Positions 35,945 through 48,610 of a stretch of DNA of 64,000 nucleotides are shown one piece after another. The notes beneath the pieces were generated by a model. The model had not been told where the DNA came from. It searched no databases and saw only the letters and a program-made list of their open reading frames with translations. Positions within the stretch are counted from its first letter, which is position 1, and the number at the start of each line of letters is the position of its first letter. Source of the DNA: Zingiber officinale (Eukaryota > Streptophyta > Magnoliopsida > Zingiberales > Zingiberaceae); the NCBI RefSeq assembly GCF_018446385.1, contig NC_055991.1, positions 116,231,794-116,295,793 of the forward strand, given 5' to 3'. Position numbers and translations under genes: made by a program.

Positions 35945-38900
35945 TCATGATTTTGCAGCATGGATCAAGATCTTACTCTCGAGCCCATTTTTATCAGCCC
36001 CCATGACTTTGTCGACCTCTTTCCCGTCCTTCACGAAGAAGAAAGTCGGCACGCTATTGACATTCCAGCGATGAGCCGCGTCACCTAGTTCATCGATGTC
36101 GACTTTCAAGAACACCACGTCACGGTGGTTCTCGGCTAAAGTTTTGAAAACAGGCGCCATGAAGCGGCAAGGCCCGCACCATGTCGCAGTGAAGTAGAGG
36201 ATTGCCAGGCGATGAAGGCGCGCAGCTGCCTTTAGTTTTGTTTGTAGATCATTGGAGGAGTGAATGCTGATGACAGTTCCTGCAGATTGAAGGGAAAAGA
36301 AAAAAAATGTTTCATTAAAAGATTTCTTTTTCATGTGCTACCATTCAATCAATTTCAATGTTATATGCCCATGTAAAGGTTGAACAAACTGATTGATTTT
36401 GCATCAGAAATAATACCTTTATAATCGAAACAAAATTGGAAGCATATATGAAAACCTCTAGAAAAGGTTGGTGTAAAAGAGTTGAAGATCTGTATGTGAG
36501 ATTACAAGCGGAAGCTAACAAGTGATTCCCCGATAAATTCACGAGTTTAATTAAAAAAGGCACCGCACGAAACTCCCGCCATGCGGAATCCTAGGAAAAA
36601 TCTATTGTATGCAACCTTCCCTTACTTTTTGCAATATGCTGGTTTTAGGATTCGAATCCGTGACCTTTTGATCACATAACAATAATTTTACTATTGCACC
36701 AAGGCTCCCCTTCATCATCACAAAATGCTCCCATGAGATTTACAGTAATCAAGCAATCGATTGCCTAGTTTATGCACCAAGAAACTCATGTGACTTCATC
36801 ATCATCGTAGATTCATTTAGTCCCCCAGTGGTTCAAAGTAAAATGAATAAATATCATATATATTAGTTATTTGTTAAGGAAAATAGACACAGGACCTTCT
36901 AACAAGTTATAGCCATTTTTTGCAAGCACTTGGTCGCATTTAAAAACTAGAAACAGAAGAAAATATATATGGAAGTAGCATACCTTCCTCTAGAAGAGCA
37001 TCTTGCTTCTCAGCTGCCTGTTTCAGATAAAGAACGTAATTCAAACTGGGAACATGTAACTTAAAAACATGACCAAATATGATCATTACACAATGTTGCA
37101 AAGCGAATGCATATGGATGCTTTATTTTCTGATGTGGGCCTCTTTTATCCCTCTCATATAAGGATAGATAGAAATGATGACACCAAGAAATGGAATTGTT
37201 GAATGCAATGCTGCAAAAACAAAAAGAACAATTACTACCTTAGGTTCAGCTTGCTGGCGTTGCCTCTCCTGTTCTTTCTTACGTTCTTCTCTCTCTTTCC
37301 TCATGCGCTCATATTTCCTACGATGTTCCTCGATTTTGTGCACATTGGGCTCCACCTGTGATTTAGGCACCCCTCAATCATCATTTTAATCCAACATATA
37401 CATGTAAGTGCATGACTCTGTGAGTCAGACCTTTTTGAGCACGGAATTTATTTCCTCATCATAATCAAGTTTTGATGCCACATGCAAGTCACTTGCAGCT
37501 TCTCCCCACTTGCCCAACATGGCTTTTGCCATTCCTCTATATTTGTATCCCTTGGCAGAGTCGGGATTTATCTAAGCATGTCACAAGGAGGCATGAGTTC
37601 CTGTAATCTATGGTTGATCAAGTAATTTGCAACTGTGTGGAACACGAACCAGCAAAGCTGCATCTGCATCACGTATAGCAGCATTTGGTTTTCTCAGCTT
37701 GGCAAACACACTAGCTGGTAAGAAACAAAGTAAAGTATTAACCATAAGTTCACACAAATGGAATTAGTTGGTATTCAACCCTTGTTACCTCTAGTGGCAT
37801 ACAAGATAGCTGAACTTGGATTCAGTAAGATAGCCTCTGTAAGATATTCAATTGCTTCATCCAAGTTACCTGACCAGCATCATTGAATGCCAGATGGTCA
37901 ATTTACATTTGACATCTCAAATAAAAATTGTTAAGCAAGTGCTAGGTTTTTTTGCATGCCTTCCGATATTACGTAGGTAGCATTTGCTTTCAATGCCTGA
38001 GCAGCATCACGGTTTTCTTCAGAAACTTCTATTGATTGATCTCCCATCTTTCAAGAATAGAACAAAGAAAAGCAAACAAAAATCAGACAAAAAAGAGTGA
38101 GAAAGAATAATGTGTTACTTTGTCTTATCACTAGCTTAATCTAAACAAACCTTTTGAGGAGGACCATCATCTGGTTCTACCAATTCACCATCTAGCTCAA
38201 TATCGGACTCAACAATTTCATCCTCACCAACAGCACCTTCCGGCTTTTATAAGCAATTAGACATAATCAGATAAAGGACCGTTAAATCAATTCTTTTATC
38301 AAAAAAAAAAAAGTTTGAATATATTGTGCATATGTATGTACATATATCACAAAAGACACTAACCTACTACCCAATTAAATCAACTATGTTAGACACTTCA
38401 CTCTTATCCACCTTTAGAAATGTTAAACAACCATAATAAATTGAAAACAAATGGCCTCTTGCAGTTGATGTATAAAAAGAATTGAAAGTTTGATTTTTAA
38501 AGGTTAAGGTTCAAAAATACATTTTTAAGGAAGCTAATCTGTCTTCAGAGCATGGTTCATATAACTATGGTTGATAAAAGAATTAATTCGCTCAAATTTT
38601 TTAGAGAATGAAATGGCTAAAGGTTAAAATAGTGCTCCAGCAACTATTTTAAGTGGGAATAAAATGAAAATTGATAGAGAAAAACAAAATACCAACTGTT
38701 GGAATCCACATATGATATATCCTGAAGTTGGACAGCCAAAGAACACATTATATGACATTAAACAAAGAAATGATCCAAGCTATTTCGACGGCATGAAAAA
38801 TATTTAAGCTAATCAGATTTTACACTAGATAACAACATCAGAAAGTAAAAAACAGTATATGAGATTAGTAATCAAGTTAGATTATTCAAAAATTCACAAA

Positions 38901-40573
38901 TATGAGAGAATAGGAATTCAAACAGCCATATCAGATCAGATTGTCCAGATACTGGAGTTTTAGAGAGGCATAAAAATTCAAAATCTGGACACAGAAGCCC
39001 CTGATTTAATGTCCAAAATTTCATTTGTGACATACTATAAACAAAAGTTCTGAGATCTGGTATCTAAGGGCCAAAAATTGATGTACCTTAAAGTCAACCC
39101 ATGCTAGCTCAGTTCAAATTTCTAAACACTAATGTGTAGACAGGATACCAAAAAAGTTCTAAATAGTGCGTGTGTCTTTAAGAAAGAAACTCAAGTGGAA
39201 CAGGAATGTTTCAATCTAATGTATCAGTATCTATGAGCATGAAATTTATTACGACTGCCAAAAGGAGTCCATAATACAGAATAGGGAGAAAGGAGACCCA
39301 AAAGGGGTAATCCTTATATTCACTCTAGTGAATGAGCAGCAGCTATTGCAGCATCCTTACAGAATTATCTTCACTCCTCCCTTCTAAAAGCAACAAGAAA
39401 GAAAGATAAAATCTAACTTACATATTCATAAATATCAAGTCAGATTAGAACCCATTAACTTGGCACAATTCATGTTTGCTTGGTTTGGTTCAATACTCAA
39501 TTTAATTTCTTAGAATCTGTTTATTTCCATGTATTAAGATATCTTGATGGATCCTTCCCCGGGATCCCGCATGGCGGGAGCTTCGTGCACCGGACTGCCC
39601 TTTTTTATTAAGATATCTTGATATCAAGTAATTCTCATCACCTCAATTATGTTGGCAGACCTCAATCATAATCTTACCACAATTTTGACAATTTATTCCC
39701 ATTCAACTTGTTTACCACAATTATAATAATCATAATATTATATTAGTCTATCTTTAGATGTTATGACAACTAATAACCTCCAAGATAGATTCAATCATTT
39801 GGAATAATTCAAATTTACCCAAATTTCAGTTAACCAAATTGAATGCATTTTTAACCTATTAGGCCTCAAATGCCAAACTAAATCCACTGCCATTTTGCTA
39901 ATTTTCAGAAGAAATGATTTTTTGTGCATGTTTCATAAATTTTCTATATTATCTGGACAAAACTCCCTACAATTAGACAACTCAAAGCACATACTTTTCC
40001 TTATTTTCCTTTCAATAAGAATCAAGTCCAATCTCAATGTTTTACAAGTTAAAGAGATACATATGTATACGTCTGCCAGAAGTTTAATCCATAATTTTGC
40101 TCCCTCAATTTAACTACGAGCTGCAAATCTGCAAGTGCTCCGAGCAAATCCTCAGTGCAAAATATCCAGAAATAACTTCAACAACGTCTAAGAACAAGAA
40201 AAAACAAACAAAATCGTGGGTATAACTAATCGAACTACAACATTAAAAGGGACACAATGGAATGCATAATTTTCCAAATAACAGATGAGATCAAACAAAG
40301 AAAGAAGAGAAATCCGAATCACTGACCGAAGTTATGTTGGGAGGAATCCGACCGCCGAGGCTGGAGCCAAAAGGACGCATCGATAAGAGGGAAAAAGATA
40401 GACAGAGAGAGAGAGAGAGAGAGAGTAAAGCACCAAACAACTGCATCAAAGCTGGATCATCACCTGTGGAGGTAGTCACGGAAGAAGGATAGCGAAGGGA
40501 GGTGGAGAAGGGAAGGATCCGACTTGCAGGCGTCGACGAAAGCTCTCAGCTCCGACACCTTTTCGCCGTCCAT
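35945..40573 (-). CDS. TDX: TPR repeat-containing thioredoxin TDX (HIP-like)
   Basis: Ten exons on the minus strand: 40573-40464, 40360-40327, 38243-38151, 38047-37960, 37869-37789, 37714-37650, 37571-37431, 37355-37239, 37017-36984 and 36279-35945; 365 aa, all in frame. Residues 1-48 form the HIP N-terminal dimerisation domain ([20 protein letters not shown], then [10 protein letters not shown]). An acidic linker follows, with [16 protein letters not shown]. Three TPR units span about 85-195, then a charged basic helix ([17 protein letters not shown]). A thioredoxin domain occupies about 256-365 with the active site WCGPC at 288-292. TDX is a plant redox chaperone: it reduces disulfides, and its TPR region binds Hsp70. 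Intron 4 begins GC (GAAG|GCATGC). Intron 2 (about 2 kb) and intron 9 carry Au SINE sequences. A (GA)n run lies at 40405-40425. Confidence 0.93.
36553..36712 (-). mobile_element. Au SINE, near full length
   Basis: On the minus strand it begins GGGGAGCCTTGGTGCAATAG, with the A box TGGTGCAATAG, the B box GGATTCGAATCC about 40 bp on, and the Au 3' end CCGCATGGCGGGAGTTTCGT followed by CCTTTTTT. It lies in TDX intron 9, same orientation as the gene. The central part is somewhat deleted against the known Au consensus. No target duplication was found. Confidence 0.85.
39532..39622 (+). mobile_element. 5'-truncated Au SINE with 17-bp target duplication
   Basis: The body 39549-39605 is the Au 3' end only: CCTTCCCCGGGATCCC, GCATGGCGGGAGCTTCGTGC, CCGGACTGCCCTTTTTT. 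It is flanked by TATTAAGATATCTTGAT at 39532-39548 and 39606-39622, a perfect duplication. It lies in TDX intron 2, opposite to the gene. Confidence 0.9.
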
Positions 40574-41345
40574 CGTCGCCCTGGCGCTGCGCCAAATGCC
40601 GCAGACAGAAGTGTGTAGAAGCAGAACCAAAATGGAGGCTCGCTCAGTACTTCACTAGTTCGACTGCCTTTCCGAGAATGTAAATTGTGGGCTTTGGGCT
40701 CAACAGGCCCAAAAGAATTTTTTTTAATATAGATATATATCGATTTTAAAATTAAGAATGTTCAAACTTATTTATTTATTATTTTTTTTTAATCAAATTT
40801 TAATTAAATTTATTTTTATTGAGCTTAACTAATTTATCATCATTATAAATTATAAATTTCATTAAATATTTATATAATGCATAAAATTTATATAAAGTAT
40901 TAAAAAAATGTATTTAAAATTTTATCTATGAATATTAATAAACTTTTAAATTAATTTATTATATATATATATATATACTTTTAAACGAGTAAAAAATTCA
41001 ATCAAAAAATAATGCTGCAGGAGTGAAGTGGACCATAAAGTCCAAACAAATATGTTTAAATAATGCTAAGAGATGTTCAAGTCCATTGGAAGGAATTTTG
41101 TTTCATAATAAAACTTTAAACTTTTTTCTGTTTCCCCCAGCTACAAAATTTATTGGATGAGACTGCTACATACAACGAGCAGAGTTCTCTGTTTTATTTG
41201 TCTTCTGAAATCATGAAAGGAACAGTTCGAGATTCAAGAAAAAAATCAACAAATATAAACATTTATCTCTATGTACCCTTTTGAAACTTAATTTAGTAAA
41301 AGATATTACGTTCACCCTAGACACCCCTCACAATCCTTCCGGAAC
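40574..41345. other. TDX promoter and spacer to ASB 3' end
   Basis: 40574-40680 is the likely TDX 5' UTR and promoter (read on the minus strand). The rest is AT-rich with no gene. Confidence 0.5.
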
Positions 41346-44300
41346 TTAAGACACTAAGTTTGGCAGCTTCGATTTGTCCATTAGCTTTATGAAATTGCCA
41401 ACCATAGTTTTACCTTCAGGTGTCATAATGCTTTCAGGGTGGAACTGAACTCCCTACAATTCAAAAGAGTAAGATCAAATAAAAAAGAATAAAAGGTTCT
41501 TTTCTCTTTTCTTTTTCTAAAAAAACAGGTACAAAGCAAGGCAGAGAAGCAAGTATTATGTAACACACATATTAAGAGAGACTTCTCTCTCTCTTATGGT
41601 CACTCTTGGACGAAACTAAAGGTGCCCCATTACTTTGATTATAGGGACTGGAAATATGAAAAATGTATATATAATTTTAGAATCCTTTGTTTCATATCTT
41701 CTATCCAAATAATCAAACTCTGAAAGTGGCAAGAGGAACTTCAAATTGCTCCTCTCCTCCCCTCAGCCCTTTCTTCATCTGTTAAATAGACCCTCTACTT
41801 TGGCTCCCTTTTCCTCAATTAGAAAGGCCAGTGATATTCCAAGATAAGCTCTCAGAGCAGATGGTAGAATGATTAACTTTGGGACAGTAACAGCTAAACA
41901 TGAAAATCATTAGATTTGAAGTATTGCTATAAATTGGTTTTCCTGTACAAATTGATTACCTCTGATTCAGTGAATCACCTTTTCTTCATTTGATAAAATG
42001 AAGCGAGGAGTAAATTTCCAGATTGCATAGCTGAGTTAGTCACTTCCTATGCCATTTTTTTCTCAGGAGTTCAGAAGAAGATGATCCAAGAAAGGATACA
42101 AGCCACTCATTCTCAATTCTTCAGGGTACAACTCATATTTCTATTTACTTTTATAGCTTGCTTCTGATTTCAAATTTAAGGGTATGAAAGTACTTCACTG
42201 TTAATTTTCCAAATAACTTGAAACTAATGCTAACGCACTAAAAGGGAAGGCAATCAATTAATTTAAGTGAGTTTTTAGCATACAGCTCTATGTAGCCTAT
42301 TCCAACATAAATACATCCATGCATGACCCAGTCAAAAGTTTTATGGGAAACCAATAAGCTCGGTAAGGACTATGGTATTGGATATTCTGAACTAAGGATT
42401 AGGTTAAAGATGCTCATGATGATAAGGAACTAGGTCTGTATGTCACAATGCAATGGGCATATGTCAAGGAGATGAGATCCTCTGTGCCAAAAAATCTCTG
42501 TCCCCATGTCCCATTCCTTCTTTTTTTTTTTTTTTTTTTTAAAAGACTTTTTTTAAACTTTTGATTGTGCCAACGAGATTTTGCTTTTAGAGTTTAGGGG
42601 TTGAGTTATAGTATTAAGCACACAAAAATTTTCAAATTGATTTTTGTTTTTGATGTGTACAGAGTAAGATCTTCAAGGTATCATTTTTCATTTTTTCGAT
42701 TTGAAAGTTTTTATGTGCTTAATACTATAACCCAACCCTAAACACTAAAGATAAAATCTCATTGGCACAATCAGAAGCTTAAAACAGGGGCAGGGATTTT
42801 TTGGGACAGAGGATCCCGCCCTTATGTCAAGTAGCCTCAATTGCTTGAAAGAGAAGAAATTTATTTGTACTTTTATACCTTCCTTGTGCTAGAAATAGAA
42901 ATTACAGGTAAATTAAGATGGAAAAATAATTTCTCAAGAATCACTAGAAGAAAGATCATCTTAGTTTTACCAGAATATGTCTGTACTCCTTGTGACGAGC
43001 AGCCATTATTAATCCATCTGCTGTCCAGGCAGTGATCTCAAGTGAATCACTAGGAAAACTTTCTTTCTCAATAACAAGGCTGTGGTATCTGCAGACTGTG
43101 AAGGGGCTGCACACAAGTATAAAAGCAGTATATAGTAAATGGAAAATTCATCTTTCATATTCAACATGATCCTAAGGAAAGAAATAAGTCCTGTAACATA
43201 CACAATAACTTTAATAAGAAACAGGAAATGTGAGATTGATGAAGCAAGCATTACTTGGCCTTAACTTTCCCCTTTCTAAAGATAATCATCCTATCGTATT
43301 GCTAAAATAAACAAATCTAAATAACATATTTGCAAATGGAATGAAAAAGTACTTATAACCTCTATTATTATTGTATATGACAATAAAATTATTGGACTGC
43401 AAAGCTTATATCTTCTAATGTTTCATCTATATATTTTCTCGCTAATATGGAATTGTAGGATCTGATCATTTCTGTCTGATGATTCTTATAATTTAAATAC
43501 ATTACCTTATTTTCTAAACAAATTAAACTTTGGCCAACAATGATTAAACACTTAGTTCATTTAGAAGGATGTGGAAGTTAGTTCCAAGTAATTATTCTGA
43601 CTTGCATTACAACTGTACTGGAGTTTGCATCTGTCTGAATAGCAAAACAATGGACATCAATGATTCCCATTTCATTTCCTAGATGTACCCTACAGGAAAG
43701 AAACGTGCATGTATAGAGTATTTAGATTATCTTTTAAGCATTAATTTATCATGTCCCACAAAAAGTATCACTTAATATATCACAAATCTAATTTTCATAA
43801 CGAACCAAAAATTAAAAATCCAATATACATCCCTAAATCATATAAGAATATCAAAGACTCACTTGGGCAAACCATGAAATAAATTATCATCTAGTGATTC
43901 ATCATAGTAGACAAGAGAGCTCTTCCCATGCATAACGCCAGAAGGAGCCCGGACTATCTTTCCTGAAAGTTAACAACGAAATTGTAAAACAATACTAGTT
44001 CCTACGTTACATACATTTATTTTTGTGGCTTTCATGCACCAGATTTATTCAAACCTCCAAATGCTTCTCCAATGCATTGCAAACCCATACAAACTCCAAA
44101 TAATGGTATTGAAGGACCCAGCTCAAATACAGTTTGTAATGAAATCCCTGAATCTTGAGGTGTACCTGTACAAAACAATGGTTGAATACCTCCTATTCAA
44201 GTTGATGGAAACATATATTTCTAGAAAACTACTAACCTGGGCCAGGAGATATGAGTATTCCTCTTGGATTTATCCTGAAAAAAGAGATAATATTCCAAAT

Positions 44301-44427
44301 CTGTTTTTTTTTTAATTTAAAACAAAATTTCTAGAGGGATAGAAAAGGGTGAATACCTTTTTATATCATCCACAGTTATCTCATCGTTACGATATGTCTC
44401 AAAATGGACACCAAACTCGCCCAGATA
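41346..44427 (-). CDS. ASB1: Anthranilate synthase beta subunit, 5' exons not seen
   Basis: Six exons on the minus strand: 44427-44357, 44274-44237, 44165-44055, 43962-43863, 43106-42971 and 41453-41346. They join in frame to 187 residues plus a stop. This is the glutamine amidotransferase (class I) subunit that feeds ammonia to the alpha subunit in the first step of tryptophan synthesis in plastids. Motifs: [30 protein letters not shown], the nucleophile Cys in [42 protein letters not shown], and the catalytic His-Glu in GVQFHPES. The segment before YLGE (transit peptide and the IDNYDSFTYNLC part, about 80 residues) is not present between 44427 and the N run at 45418, nor recognisable after it. 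It probably lies in the gap or has been lost. The last intron (about 1.5 kb) holds a MULE-type MITE. Confidence 0.88.
42469..42822. mobile_element. Fold-back Mutator-like MITE with 9-bp target duplication
   Basis: A 354-bp element whose halves are inverted copies over most of their length. Left: GATCCTCTGTGCCAAAAAAT near 42475, then GATTGTGCCAACGAGATTTT and TTATAGTATTAAGCACA. Right: the complements in reverse order, ending ATTTTTTGGGACAGAGGATC. TATGTCAAG flanks it at 42460-42468 and 42823-42831. A 9-bp duplication is typical of Mutator-superfamily insertions. It lies in the last ASB intron. Confidence 0.8.
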
Positions 44428-45417
44428 CTTAAGTAGAGAAGAAGTACAATTAGAAAAGTGAAAAAGTTAGGCTCAAATATAATAATGCAAGCTGTGAAGT
44501 AACAGTAAGCCAACTTAAATCTCTTGTCATCAAACAATTAGAAACCAACAAGGAGTATTTATGAGAATATTATACCAAATCGGTTACAAATAAATTGGAT
44601 CATGGCATTATTTATATGGTATTTCTTAGAGGATAATCATGATGTGCCACAGCTTAAGTAAAAAAGCAACATATAGATTAATAGGTTGATCCTGTCTTCT
44701 CATTTTAATTTGTTTTGTTTTTAACCATAGATAAATTAAATTTAGATAGTGCTTCCTACAATCTAAATGAGATAAGGGAAAATATTTATAGGGAGTGGAA
44801 CAAATTGATCCATAGTTTGTATGGAGGGAAAGAAAAACTATAAGAGAAATCTATTCTATCATTTCATTGTACAGAAATAAAGGAGAGAAACTTTATTCTC
44901 CAAAATTGATTTGTTAAAACTATATAAAAAAAACATACAAAAGACTTCCACCCAAATTGATGCTTTCTGCTTGATCTGGCAAGAAGCCAAATTAAGGAAA
45001 ATGGGGGCAACAAGTTTTAGCCTCTTCCTTCTCTCTCTCCATTTCCGACCAAGGAAAAGAAGAGAAAGTGAATTTGGGGAACAGGTCCACAAAGTGTTTC
45101 CTTCCTTGGGTGGTTTTCCTTAAGGAAATACACTCAGGGTTGAAAGAAAGGAACTTTTTTCTAAACCAGCAAAAAACCCTTGTTCATCTAAGCTGCCACC
45201 AATATACTACTACTCAAAGTTTCTTGTTGTAAACATACCCAACATAATTAAATGTTGCTAACCGACAACATTACACATAGTAGTCAGCTTCAAATGGTTG
45301 GTACTTCTGGTTTATTATTATTGCAGAAGTTAACTGTCAATCATTCAGAAACAATCAGAATATAGAAAGTTTATTTTATAGTAAACAAAACTGCAGGATC
45401 ATATTTCCAAGGTAACA
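44428..45417. other. Non-coding, upstream side of visible ASB exons
   Basis: Probably intron sequence of the ASB gene. AT-rich, with short open frames on both strands that do not resemble known proteins. No ASB exon was recognised here. Confidence 0.45.
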
Positions 45418-45517
45418 NNNNNNNNNNNNNNNNNNNNNNNNNNNNNNNNNNNNNNNNNNNNNNNNNNNNNNNNNNNNNNNNNNNNNNNNNNNNNNNNNNN
45501 NNNNNNNNNNNNNNNNN
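45418..45517. other. Assembly gap (100 N)
   Basis: A run of exactly 100 N, the usual placeholder for a gap of unknown size. The missing ASB 5' exons may lie here. Confidence 0.99.
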
Positions 45518-46715
45518 AGAGTAGATTGGGGTTTATAAAGCCATGAAGCAGGAGAAAGCTCATCTACCTTTCTTCCCTAACAGTCAATCTTCATTCTTCA
45601 GCTACTATTCTTCAGAATTGTAAAAAAAATAAATTATATAAAACAAGAGGTGTTTACACATGACAACTGACAATGAAAGGAATTTTGTTGGATTGCTGTT
45701 TGAAGGTTTGAAACTACATATTCTCCTTCAAAATCCTCAAGGATGATATCGAAATCCTCCAATAAAATCTATTTTTATAGGTGTTAGATGAGGTTTAAAA
45801 TCATCTAATAGTCGATAGTCGACTGTATGCCTCCATCAATCGATTGTTCCTTTAAATTCGACTTGTCTTCACTTTAGGTCGAGGATGTTGAGATGTGAAA
45901 ATTGTTTCTATCTTATTTTGCTATGTCTTGACACATATTATTCCAATTAATTTTGTTTTTTCTATGAAATTAGGATGAGAACCTGTTCCATTTTAGTTTT
46001 GTGATAGTGACTTATTGATGATTGGTCATGAATATTAATTTCTTCTCTCTATTTTCCAATCATTATCCCTTCAGCACGAGCACATTCATTATAGCACAAA
46101 AAATAATTATACTCGCCTTAGATATCTTTTATTTCTAAATTATATTAAAAAAGATAAATCATAAAATCGATTTATAATTAGCCGTAAAGTGACTGATAGA
46201 TCACTCATGAGATATATCTAAATTAACTTCAAAAATGATATATTTTTCTTTTATAGTTTATCTATTTTTTTAATTTACCTCTTAATTTTTTAAACATAAC
46301 AATTGCACTTCTAATTCATTGAATCATAACAAATACGACTTAAGTGATTGCCATATTTATAAATAAAATTAATATTTAATTTAATAAGTACTTATTACAT
46401 TTTAACACTATACGGTACTCACTGAATAAGCTCAACTCAAGGGTAATTTCCAAGGGCAAATTTAAAGATATTGTAATTTTAAGGGGCCGTCGATTTTTTT
46501 TCATAAATATCACATATTTGAACGGTTTAAGATATCACACGAAACCCGATTTGATTTAAAAAAAAAAATACTTGAAAAAGAGCACCTCGCCGCCTTCGTA
46601 GCGGAACGAGACGACGAAACCCACCGATCGATCTGATCGCCTGAATCTCCCGACGCCGGCAGCGACTTCGCCGGATTCTATACAAGTATTTCCTTCCTCA
46701 TTTTGTATAGCATCG
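45518..46715. other. Spacer before the TPR pseudogene
   Basis: AT-rich to about 46570, then GC-richer leader sequence of the following gene. No coding sequence recognised. Confidence 0.5.
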
Positions 46716-48063
46716 GTGAGATCTCCTTTCTTCACCGCTTCCAGCTGCGTCCCGAATTCTTCTGCTCATGTTTTCATGGGTCGGAATGACCTAGGGTGTG
46801 GGTACCGCGGCTCTGCCATTTCCGGCGGTGGAGCTTCTGATGTTCGATTTGTTTCCCCTGTCCCTCCTTTCGCCGCTCTCGACCTTCCTTCGGTTCTGGC
46901 TCCCGGGGAGTAGTCGACGGCCGCCGGGCTCTCAAAACCCCGTCTTGCTAATGCGAGGAAGAAGCGCGCATCCTCCCGTGTGAGGATGGATGTGATTTCG
47001 GACACTGAGGATGAAACAGGGTTCAATCCCTTTCGTTACGGTGCGGCAGTTGCTGCATCGGATGCTCCCGGGTCGAATGAGTTTGGAGGAACGCACAGGC
47101 ATCAGGAGAAGTTCATTGGATGGAAGCCATTTCATGCCAAAGAGGAGGATAAAGTTTCAGAGAATTCGGAATCAGGTGAGTTTGAGTCTTTGAAGCATGG
47201 AGTTGATGCTGGTGGTTTTGTCTTTTGGAATGGCACGAAGACAAGCTCCAGGTTGGAGCAGAGCACCGAATATTGTGCTTCGGAGTTGGAGCATGGTGAT
47301 TTTGAGTCTAATCCAACATCCAGAAATTTAGGAGCTGAGAATACTGCATTTAGCCATGACAGAAGTGGTTGTGATTCTGCTGCTGATATATTCCTGCTTG
47401 GGAGGGAATTGAAGGAAGACACTAGTTCCATTCAAACTATGCCAGTGGTCGATCCAAATTTTGGTAATTTTGCATCAACTAAATCTGAAAGTTCTGGATT
47501 TGATTTTGGTGCTGGATCGTCAGCAAATTTCAATTGGGATAATACTGGGGAGCTGAGTAAGAAGGGCACTTTGGATACGTTTTCATTAGTTGACAGCAAG
47601 GAGAAAAGTTTGAAACCTAATTTGACTACTGAGAGTTTTGGCAATCTAGATTTTGGTAGTTGTCAGTTAGGGAAGTATAAAAGTGTTCCATTTGCCGGAG
47701 AGGTAATTAATAGTTTTAAAGTGAAAGACCTAATAAACAATCAAGTGAAACATCTTCCTTTGTGGATAGAACGCCCATGCATTCTGATTCAATAGGTCTG
47801 AGCACAGGTGAGACCTTGAATTGTGGCAAGCTACTGAATCCTGGGGTTCCATTTGTAAATAGTTTTGTACCTAGAAAGCTTAAAAACACCTTTGTTTTTG
47901 GGACAAATTCAGCAAGCAATTCAGATTCAAAAGATAGTGTTGCTAAGAGCATTAGACAACCTGTAAAAAGTGAAATTTGTGATGATTTTTCTTCCATATT
48001 TAATAGGAGGGTGTGGATTTGTTCTAATTCAGTTGATAGTTCTTTTAAAGCTTCTGATAGTCC

Positions 48064-48610
48064 TTCATTCTCTAGTCTTCATGATCAAATGGAGAAGCTG
48101 AATTTGCAAAATTCTGATGATGCTATTCTTTTTGAAAGGATTAACCAAGGCAAAGAGGATACTAGATTAAATTCTGCTAATTTTTTCATGTTTGGTAATA
48201 GTAATTCTGCTCCGAGCAGCTTTCATGCTGAATTAGAGAAGCTGAATTTGCAAACTCCTGTTGATAATATTAATACAGAAAGGGGAAACCAAGCCGTTGA
48301 GAGTGCTAAACTTAATTCTATTAATCCTTTCATGTCCCATGAGTCTGTTCCTAGTAGCTTTCAAAATGTAATGGAGAAGTTGAATTTGCAAAGTTCTGGT
48401 GATGATTTTGCTTCTCAAAAGAGAAACCAAGATGATGACAACACCAAACATGATCTGTTGATGTTTTTGTGTTTGGTGAATGTTTTCCTAGTAATCTTCA
48501 TGATGAAATGGAGAAGATGAATTTGCAAGATTCAGGTGATGATATATCTTCCGAAATGAGAAACCAAGCCGATGAGAGTACAAAACACAAGATGGCTAGT
48601 TCTTTTGGGT
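48064..48610 (+). repeat. Four tandem protein repeats (~45 aa) in TPR exon 1
   Basis: The core MEKLNLQ(N/S)S(G/D)DD recurs near 48090, 48230 (as LEKLNLQTPVDN), 48370 and 48508 (MEKMNLQDSGDD). Each is followed by a (R)NQ(x)2-3(D/E)(S/D)(T/A)K segment and, in most, a FMFGN/PSSFH-like lead-in to the next. The spacing is about 135-140 bp, so the repeat is coding in origin. Confidence 0.75.

Noticed and set aside
36553-36712. tRNA-like A and B boxes suggesting a tRNA gene
   Set aside because: The rest of the sequence is an Au SINE and no cloverleaf can be formed.
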